Source: Hyphomicrobiales bacterium | GTDB lineage: Bacteria; Pseudomonadota; Alphaproteobacteria; Rhizobiales; Xanthobacteraceae | Assembly: GCA_016210825.1 (NCBI GenBank) | Contig: JACQTM010000053.1 | Span: 1 to 6,378 of the forward strand | Reading direction: 5' to 3' | Length of the DNA: 6,378 nucleotides | Part shown: one piece after another, positions 1-4,944 of the stretch | Layout of the letters: every line of letters begins with the position of its first letter | Numbering within the stretch: the stretch's first letter is position 1 | Translations under genes and position numbers: made by a program | Notes under the pieces: generated by a model | Seen by the model: the letters and a program-made list of their open reading frames with translations, nothing else | Told to the model about the DNA's origin: nothing | The model's database searches: none

Positions 1-102
1 ATCCGCGGCAGCACCTATTTCATCGTCATGGATGTCATTGTCCTCATCCTCTACATACAGTTTCCGCAGATCATCCTGTTTTTGCCCAATTCCATGCAGT
101 GA
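1..102 (+). CDS. TRAP transporter large permease (DctM-type), C-terminal fragment
   Basis: The reading frame is open from the first base and ends at TGA 100-102, giving the last 33 residues of a protein that begins outside the window. The fragment is very hydrophobic: one membrane-spanning stretch (about residues 6-20) is followed by FPQIILFLPNSM. That ending resembles the usual C-terminus of TRAP large permeases, where a last transmembrane helix leads into an 'FP-I-L-LP' motif. In that family the DctM subunit is an inner-membrane protein of about 12 helices that, with DctQ and a periplasmic DctP binding protein, imports organic acids using an ion gradient. Only 22 bases separate it from the next gene, so it is probably the upstream part of the same operon and supplies the substrate for the enzymes downstream. 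The identification rests on about 30 residues, so another permease with a similar tail remains possible. Confidence 0.68.
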   Translation: MRGSTYFIVMDVIVLILYIQFPQIILFLPNSMQ

Positions 103-111
103 TGAGCCGAT

Positions 112-116
112 AGGGG
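112..116 (+). promoter_or_regulatory. Ribosome binding site (AGGGG) of the MBL-fold gene
   Basis: AGGGG lies 8 bases before ATG 125 and supports that codon as the start. The same frame is open back to an ATG at 32, but that stretch overlaps the end of the TRAP permease gene and gives a Ser/Cys-rich peptide unlike the rest of the protein. Confidence 0.6.
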
Positions 117-124
117 ATCATCGG

Positions 125-1015
125 ATGAAACCGCGCTTTCACGTTCTGTGCTGGGGGCCTGTGCGCGAGATGCTGCCGGGTAGCAGCGATTTCGCCGAGT
201 TCGTGCACCAGTTTCCGAAAATGAAAAATGTCCGGCGCGTGGCGGCGGCCAAGGCGACCGTGGGCATGGTCGAGTACGACGCGCCGCAAGGGCCGCGCTA
301 CATGATGCTGGATACCGGCATGGCGACGCAGTGGCCGGAAATCTCGGCCAGCATGAAAAAGGCCGGATGCGACGACCTCGCCAAAGTGACGCATATTCTA
401 CAGACGCACTGGGACGAGGATCACTTCGAGAACATTACACATTTTTCGCCTTACAAGCCGGTCTGCGTTTGGGGAGGGTCCGGCCCCCTGTACGCGCCGC
501 AAAACGGACGCATCCTGATCCTCGGCACCCCTTTCTATGTCGAGACCGAGCAGGTCTATGACCAGGGTTATGTCGAGGACCCAAATATCCGCTTCCATTA
601 CGTGTTTCGCGCGCATTCGCGCGACGAGATGTATTTCATCATCGACAGCGAGAATGAGGGAAAAGTCGGCTTTCTTGGTGACCTCATTCACAGTCCGGTG
701 GCCGAACAGCCCATTCAGTTCATCGTCGGCCGCGACCGGCTCTATACCCTCGACGTTTTCCGCAAGTACGAAATTCTGCGCGAAATCTACGAGAAGCATG
801 CCGATGTCGACAAGTTTTATGTCGGTCATGCCGCGCGCACGCTGACGCGCGCCGAATTGGCGGACAATCTGCGCGCCATGGAAGGCGAGAGCTATCGGCC
901 ATTGCTCGAAGAATTCATCGCCGCGGGGCACAAAACGCTCCGCCGTTACGAAGGTCTCCTGCAGGCAATGAAGGATCGCAAGCCGGCCACGGTTACGGCC
1001 GGGACACAAAGGTGA
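125..1015 (+). CDS. MBL-fold metallo-hydrolase with HxDxDH motif
   Basis: This 296-residue protein has the ordered metal-site signatures of the metallo-beta-lactamase fold: an N-terminal strand region ending in LDTG (62-65), the metal motif THWDEDH (94-100; His95, Asp97, Asp99, His100), His164 in RAHS, Asp186 in FLGD (the usual bridging Asp) and a late His235 in VGHA. Members are mostly soluble hydrolases of lactones, thioesters, phosphodiesters or similar bonds, using one or two metal ions. The overall size and motif order recall AHL-lactonase-like or glyoxalase-II-like hydrolases, but the substrate cannot be told. The canonical HxHxDH is changed to HxDxDH, an arrangement also known from ComEC-type MBL domains, so metal binding may still occur. 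There is no signal peptide, so it is probably cytoplasmic. The C-terminal 50 residues are helical and basic. Its stop lies 4 bases before the RidA start, which implies translational coupling. Confidence 0.88.
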   Translation: MKPRFHVLCWGPVREMLPGSSDFAEFVHQFPKMKNVRRVAAAKATVGMVEYDAPQGPRYMMLDTGMATQWPEISASMKKAGCDDLAKVTHILQTHWDEDHFENITHFSPYKPVCVWGGSGPLYAPQNGRILILGTPFYVETEQVYDQGYVEDPNIRFHYVFRAHSRDEMYFIIDSENEGKVGFLGDLIHSPVAEQPIQFIVGRDRLYTLDVFRKYEILREIYEKHADVDKFYVGHAARTLTRAELADNLRAMEGESYRPLLEEFIAAGHKTLRRYEGLLQAMKDRKPATVTAGTQR

Positions 1016-1019
1016 GCAC

Positions 1020-1478
1020 GTGCCGGAAAGCAATACGTCGATGTCTCTAACGCGCCGTATTCTCGGCGCGCATCCCAACGCCGTGGACCGGCGGCCATTT
1101 TCCCGTGGCGTCAGCGTCGATATCGGAACGGCGACGCTGATCTTCGTTTCCGGTATCGCAAGCATCGACGACAAGGGCGAAGCCGTGCATGCCGGCGACG
1201 TGCGTGCGCAGACCCATCAGATATTCAAGCGCATGCGCCACCTACTCGCGCATGACAACGCCACATTGGCGGACGTCGTCAAGCTCGTCGTTTTTCTAAA
1301 GAACATCGCCGATTACGACGCGATGAATGAGGTCCGCGCGCAATATTTTGGCGATGCGCCGCCGGCGAGTTCCGCCGTGCAGGCGCAGATGATCCGACCC
1401 GAATTCCTCGTCGAGATCGAAGCGGTTGCGATCCGGCGAAGCGTTTGGTCTGCGCATAATGGCGGAGATCTGCGATGA
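1020..1478 (+). CDS. RidA/YjgF/UK114 family protein (single domain)
   Basis: This 152-residue protein covers one RidA domain (about residues 20-140) with an N-terminal extension of roughly 20 residues. Family marks are the strand IFVSG (41-45), the helix from about 60 to 80, the segment VVKLVVFLKNIADYDAMN (86-103) and the terminal signature RPEFLVEIEAVAI (126-138). RidA proteins are trimers; the classical ones hydrolyse reactive enamine/imine intermediates to keto acids plus ammonia, and relatives serve in catabolic pathways (RutC in pyrimidine use, 2-aminomuconate deaminase). The Arg that binds the substrate carboxylate (Arg105 in classical RidA) seems replaced: Gln123 or Met124 falls there depending on alignment, with Arg126 nearby. 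A different activity is therefore likely. The start is GTG 1020 with AGGTGA at 1010-1015; ATG 1041 is a weaker alternative. The end overlaps the next gene by ATGA. Confidence 0.88.
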   Translation: MPESNTSMSLTRRILGAHPNAVDRRPFSRGVSVDIGTATLIFVSGIASIDDKGEAVHAGDVRAQTHQIFKRMRHLLAHDNATLADVVKLVVFLKNIADYDAMNEVRAQYFGDAPPASSAVQAQMIRPEFLVEIEAVAIRRSVWSAHNGGDLR

Positions 1479-2392
1479 GCGGCGGCCGGCGGCGCAATCT
1501 TTACCGTATGCCGGTGCATTTCGGACCCATGCCTGGACCCCGGCAGGGCCCGGACGGCGAGCAGTTCGACTGGTCTGTGCTTCCCGAGCGGACGACGACG
1601 AGCGTCAGTTTCACGAGCGATGCGCCGCGCATCGCCGCGTTGCTGCCGCCCGGTTTTAAGCTGCGGCCGCCCGCGGTGGTCATGGTGGAGGTCCAGCTAC
1701 TGCGCAAACTGCCCTGGCTCGCGGGGCGCGGCTACAACACGCTTGGGGTCAAGTTTCCGGCGGAATATCTTTCCAAATCCGGGCCGGTCGCGGGATGGTT
1801 TCTCGCCGTGCTGTGGGAGAACCTCGCTGATCCAATTATCAGCGGCCGCGAGGAATTGGGATTCAACAAGCTCTACGCGGACATTGCAGAGCCGCGCTTC
1901 ATAGCGGGCGGCATCGTGCATGAAGCCGGCTGGCTCGGCCATCGATTTTTCGACCTGCGCATCGACAAACTCAGGTCCGCGAAAACGTCGCCGTCTCCGC
2001 CGCCGCTACCGCTCCTTCATTACAAGTACATTCCGTGCACCGGAAAGTGGGGCGAAACCGACGTCGCCTACGCGACAATGACCCCCGTCAATAACAAGTC
2101 CATCATTCAGGAACAGCTCGAGGGGCGCGGCTCCCTCCGCTTTTCGCCGTCGAGCTGGGAACAACTCCCGACCCTTTTCCACATCGTCAATGCTCTCGCG
2201 GATCTGCCTGTCATGGAAGTAACTTCCGCCACGGTCACGCGAAGTGTTGGTGCGACTGATCTCAGCGAGCAGATCGCTCTAAAACCGGACACGGATGGTG
2301 AAGCCATCGGCGCAGAGCGCGGAGAAGACCGTAGCGCATTTTCTCCAAAACGATCTCGGTTGCGATCGCTCTCAACGGGTGGAGCGACGTGA
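1475..2392 (+). CDS. Acetoacetate decarboxylase (ADC)-like protein
   Basis: This 305-residue protein resembles the acetoacetate decarboxylase superfamily. It has an N-terminal MPVHFGPMPGPR (12-23), a 'LLPPGFKLRPP' entry segment (56-66), and GREELGFNKLYADI (124-137), which carries the Lys (Lys132) corresponding to the Schiff-base Lys of the family. Later it has a 'WGETDVAYATM' strand (192-202). True ADC decarboxylates acetoacetate to acetone through a Lys imine; many relatives have other roles, including aldolase/dehydratase chemistry, so the substrate is open. The usual Pro before the Lys is Asn131, and the second Lys of the classical 'PKK' is Leu133. The start ATG 1475 has CGGAGA at 1463-1468 and overlaps the RidA stop; ATG 1508 would trim 11 residues but lacks a clear binding site. 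The last 34 codons (from about residue 272) are Arg/Ser-rich and differ in codon use from the body, suggesting a non-native tail. Confidence 0.82.
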   Translation: MSGGRRRNLYRMPVHFGPMPGPRQGPDGEQFDWSVLPERTTTSVSFTSDAPRIAALLPPGFKLRPPAVVMVEVQLLRKLPWLAGRGYNTLGVKFPAEYLSKSGPVAGWFLAVLWENLADPIISGREELGFNKLYADIAEPRFIAGGIVHEAGWLGHRFFDLRIDKLRSAKTSPSPPPLPLLHYKYIPCTGKWGETDVAYATMTPVNNKSIIQEQLEGRGSLRFSPSSWEQLPTLFHIVNALADLPVMEVTSATVTRSVGATDLSEQIALKPDTDGEAIGAERGEDRSAFSPKRSRLRSLSTGGAT

Positions 2393-2428
2393 AGGCATCT
2401 CGGCGTATTAAGTGAAGGACGGCATGGT

Positions 2429-3823
2429 ATGCATATACAATTTCCCACCAGCCGCTTCGGCAATCTCGACAGCATGGTCGCGCAGTCGGCCGTCAGCCGC
2501 GATTTCGTGTTCGTCGGCAGCCAGACGCCGCACAACTCGGAAACCGGTGTGCTGGTGTTCCGGCTCGATCAGTTGCCATTCAGCCTGATAGCAACGATCC
2601 CGTCGGAGATGGTGATCTCGGACGTTCCGGAAACGCGCATCCGCGTGCAGACGCTGCAGGCGCTGAGCAATCTACGCACGACGCTCGAGTCGGCGGGATC
2701 ATCCCTCGAAAGGCTTGTGCATCTGAGAATGTTCCTGCGAGACCAGCGCGATCTCGCCTCCGCGATTGGCATTGTTCATCAATTGCTCGGATCGCAATTA
2801 CCCGCGGCCACGGTGATCGAAGCGACTGGCCCCAATGTAGATCCGGATATCGATATTCAAGTTGATGCGGTCGCGCTAAGCAAGACCAGTGATTTCGAGC
2901 TAAAGCACGTCACCATCCCGGAGCTCGTATCGCTGCATCGCCCGTTCCCAACGGCAACCATCGCCGGCCCTCTCTTATTCACGACGCCCATTTCTGGCTG
3001 CGATTTGATGACGCGCCGTCCGGTGCAGCACTTGTCCGAACTCACCGATAAAGAACGAGAATTGGCCGCCGATTATTACGTCAATCCACGTGACGAATCC
3101 TATGTAGCCGAGCATCTAATGATGTGGCGGCATCTTCGCAAAATTCTATCGACGGTTGGTGTTCCGTTCAAAAATATTCTGCATCAGAACAACTGGCTGC
3201 GCATTTCGATGCAGCAATATGTACCGGTGACGCGGGTACGACGGAATCTGTTCGGCCTGGCCGAAGAAAGAACGGCCGCCACGAGCTTGCCGATTTCAAA
3301 TCTTCGTACCGAAGGGGCGAGCTACGAATGCTCGCTAGTCGCCGTGCGCCCGGGATTTGAGAAGCAGGGCTACACCAAAGAAGTGCGTCTCGGCAGTCAT
3401 GGTGTCGGCCCTTATTATCTCGGAGCAACCCGCACCGGGCCTTACGTCTTTGCCGCAGGCGAAGTGCCGATCGACACGCGCGGCGACCAGCCGCGAATGG
3501 TCGATCGCTCGAAGAATCTCAACGGAGGTCTGCAGAACCTGCAATACGGCCGAATTCACAGCGAGATTCCTTTGATGGCGCAAGCGGAGTTTGTCTACGA
3601 GCTGATCGGTGAGGGGCTCGCGAGCTACGGCTGCAGCTTCGCCGACGTCACTCATCAGACCGTCTATCTCGTCGATGTCGGCGATTATCCGGCGCTGGAG
3701 CGGATGGCCGTTCTGCATTACGGCCGGCGCTTCCCGCCGACCTCGGTCGTTCCGATCCTTGGGGCATCGCCTTTCCGGGAGACGCTTCTCGAAATCGAAG
3801 TGACCGCCGTCGCGGCACCATAG
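2429..3823 (+). CDS. Tandem three-domain RidA/YjgF-like protein
   Basis: This 464-residue protein can be read as three successive RidA-type units. Unit 1 (about 10-150) has the strand DFVFVG (25-30), the helix QTLQALSNLRTTLESAG (74-90), LERLVHLRMFLRD (93-105) and the closing strand IDIQVDAVAL (141-150). Unit 2 (about 160-308) has PTATIAGPLLFTTPISG (174-190), the helix around HLMMWRHLRKILSTVG (229-244), NNWLRIS (254-260) and YECSLVAV (299-306). Unit 3 (about 320-463) has GPYVFAAGEVP (337-347), helix 384-400, VTHQTVYLVDVGDYPALER (407-425), RFPPTSVVP (434-442) and LLEIEVTAV (453-461). Units 2 and 3 carry an insert of about 30 residues before their helix. RidA proteins are normally about 130 residues and form homotrimers, so this may be a one-chain trimer. 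No unit clearly keeps the classical carboxylate-binding Arg, although Arg293 in unit 2 is close. The start ATG 2429 has AAGGA at 2415-2419. The function is unknown; the operon context suggests a role in the same catabolic route. Confidence 0.8.
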   Translation: MHIQFPTSRFGNLDSMVAQSAVSRDFVFVGSQTPHNSETGVLVFRLDQLPFSLIATIPSEMVISDVPETRIRVQTLQALSNLRTTLESAGSSLERLVHLRMFLRDQRDLASAIGIVHQLLGSQLPAATVIEATGPNVDPDIDIQVDAVALSKTSDFELKHVTIPELVSLHRPFPTATIAGPLLFTTPISGCDLMTRRPVQHLSELTDKERELAADYYVNPRDESYVAEHLMMWRHLRKILSTVGVPFKNILHQNNWLRISMQQYVPVTRVRRNLFGLAEERTAATSLPISNLRTEGASYECSLVAVRPGFEKQGYTKEVRLGSHGVGPYYLGATRTGPYVFAAGEVPIDTRGDQPRMVDRSKNLNGGLQNLQYGRIHSEIPLMAQAEFVYELIGEGLASYGCSFADVTHQTVYLVDVGDYPALERMAVLHYGRRFPPTSVVPILGASPFRETLLEIEVTAVAAP

Positions 3824-3830
3824 GAGTGCC

Positions 3831-3850
3831 GTTGCGCCTAAAGGCGCAGC
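3831..3850 (+). other. Intergenic hairpin (8-bp stem, TAAA loop)
   Basis: In the 63-base gap between the triple-RidA gene and the cyclase gene, GTTGCGCC and GGCGCAGC flank a TAAA loop and pair over eight positions (one T/G wobble). No run of T follows, so it does not look like a standard rho-independent terminator. It could be a 3' mRNA-stabilising stem, an RNA processing site or a weak attenuator separating expression of upstream and downstream genes. A chance inverted repeat is also possible in GC-rich DNA. Confidence 0.5.
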
Positions 3851-3876
3851 GTCACTCATGGAACAATTCGAATGAT

Positions 3877-3881
3877 GGAGG
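3877..3881 (+). promoter_or_regulatory. Strong ribosome binding site (GGAGG) of the cyclase gene
   Basis: GGAGG stands 5 bases before ATG 3887. The upstream in-frame ATGs at 3872 and 3875 precede or overlap this site and have nothing comparable in front of them, so 3887 is preferred as the start. Confidence 0.75.
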
Positions 3882-3886
3882 AAAGC

Positions 3887-4930
3887 ATGCGCGCGCCAAC
3901 AACAGATGAATCCGCCCTCGAGCCGGTCGGTCCGGCTGCGTACAAGCCGAGCGCCGCCTTGCAGGGGCCACTGCGAAACCGGAAGACTCCGCTGACTCTC
4001 GCCGACATTGAAGCGATGGCGCTGAAATGCAGGAACTGGGGCAAGTGGGGAGAAAACGACGAGATCGGGACGCTCAATTATGTTTCGCCGAAACTCGTCG
4101 CCGACGCGGCAAAGCTCGTCAAGAGCGGGAATGGGATTCCGCTCGCCATCCCGCTCGGCTCCGATGGCCCGCAGAGCGGCGCGCGAGGACGCGTCAATCC
4201 GATTCACCTGATGCGTCACGACGGCGCCGACGCCTATTCTGGTCTGCGCGACGACACCGGCATCCGAAGCGCGGATGACTGGCTCATTATGCCGCTCCAA
4301 TCCGCGACGCACTGGGATGCGCTCTCGCACATCTTCTACAAGGACCGCATGTGGAACGGCTATGACGTGCGTGAAGTCTATTCTTGGGGGGCGCGCAAAT
4401 GCGGAATCGAGAAGACGCGCGGCAAGGCCTCGGGACGGGGCGTGCTTCTCGATATCCCGCGCGTGAAGGGTGTGGACGCCTTGGCGGACGGCACGCCGAT
4501 CACGCCAGCCGATCTCGATGAAGCTGCCTCCAAGCAGAAGGTCGACGTCCACCGCGGCGATTTTCTCATCGTCCGCACTGGCCAGCTCGAAGCCTGTCTG
4601 AAAAAAGGTTCGTGGGGCCAATATGCCGGCGGCGACGCTCCGGGCCTCTCGTTCGAAACCGCCGAGTGGCTGCACCGGAAGGAAGTGGCGGCGGTCGCGA
4701 CCGACACCTGGGGCTGCGAAGTGCGCCCAAATGACAGCCCGGGAATTTTCCAGCCCTGGCATTGGGTGGTCATCCCGAATATGGGGCTGACCATGGGTGA
4801 GATTTTCTATCTGAAGGAATTGGCGGAAGACTGCGAGGTCGACAAGCGCTACGAGTTCTTTTTTGTCGCGCCCGCGTTGCCCGTCAAAGGAGCTGTCGGT
4901 GCCCCGGTCGTTCCGATGGCTTTCAAGTGA
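3887..4930 (+). CDS. Cyclase-family (kynurenine formamidase-like) metal-dependent hydrolase
   Basis: From ATG 3887 this protein has 347 residues, matching the longer 'large cyclase' branch of the family. It has the N-terminal WGKWGENDEIGTLNYVSP (51-68), the metal-site segment LQSATHWDALSHIFY (137-151), a central 'GVLLDIPR' strand (185-192), 'HRGDFLIVRTG' (222-232), 'VAAVATDTWGCE' (267-278) and PWHWVVIPNMGLTMGEIFYL (290-309). Family members (kynurenine formamidase, isatin hydrolase) bind Mn or Zn and hydrolyse amide or related bonds, often opening rings. Here His142, Asp144 and His148 are present, as are His292 and Glu305, which probably correspond to the second-metal His and catalytic Glu. 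The first His of the usual HxGTHxD motif is Gln138, and the Gly is Ala140, so the metal site is altered. No signal peptide is seen; a cytoplasmic location is likely. The ThDP enzyme gene follows after 14 bases. The family assignment is firm; the substrate is unknown. Confidence 0.88.
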   Translation: MRAPTTDESALEPVGPAAYKPSAALQGPLRNRKTPLTLADIEAMALKCRNWGKWGENDEIGTLNYVSPKLVADAAKLVKSGNGIPLAIPLGSDGPQSGARGRVNPIHLMRHDGADAYSGLRDDTGIRSADDWLIMPLQSATHWDALSHIFYKDRMWNGYDVREVYSWGARKCGIEKTRGKASGRGVLLDIPRVKGVDALADGTPITPADLDEAASKQKVDVHRGDFLIVRTGQLEACLKKGSWGQYAGGDAPGLSFETAEWLHRKEVAAVATDTWGCEVRPNDSPGIFQPWHWVVIPNMGLTMGEIFYLKELAEDCEVDKRYEFFFVAPALPVKGAVGAPVVPMAFK

Positions 4931-4944
4931 CGGGGCTTACACCA

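Noticed and set aside
32..124. N-terminal extension of the MBL-fold gene to ATG 32
   Set aside because: It overlaps the TRAP permease coding end, encodes a Ser/Cys-rich stretch and has no ribosome binding site; ATG 125 has AGGGG at proper spacing.
398..1174. Minus-strand open frame of 258 codons opposite the MBL-fold and RidA genes
   Set aside because: It spans the boundary of two real genes on the other strand and has no family features.
1475..1478. Frameshift between the RidA and ADC-like genes
   Set aside because: The ATGA overlap with a binding site (CGGAGA, 1463-1468) is ordinary translational coupling, and both proteins are complete in the overlap region.
3831..3860. Rho-independent terminator after the triple-RidA gene
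   Set aside because: The stem is present but no T-run follows it, so termination is not supported.
3872..3886. Earlier starts of the cyclase gene at ATG 3872 or 3875
   Set aside because: The GGAGG at 3877-3881 can serve only ATG 3887, and the five extra residues add no family similarity.
3335..4762. Long open frame (475 codons) on the minus strand across the end of the triple-RidA gene and most of the cyclase gene
   Set aside because: It lies antisense to two genes with clear family motifs, shows no recognisable domain, and such long shadow frames are usual where third positions are G/C-rich.
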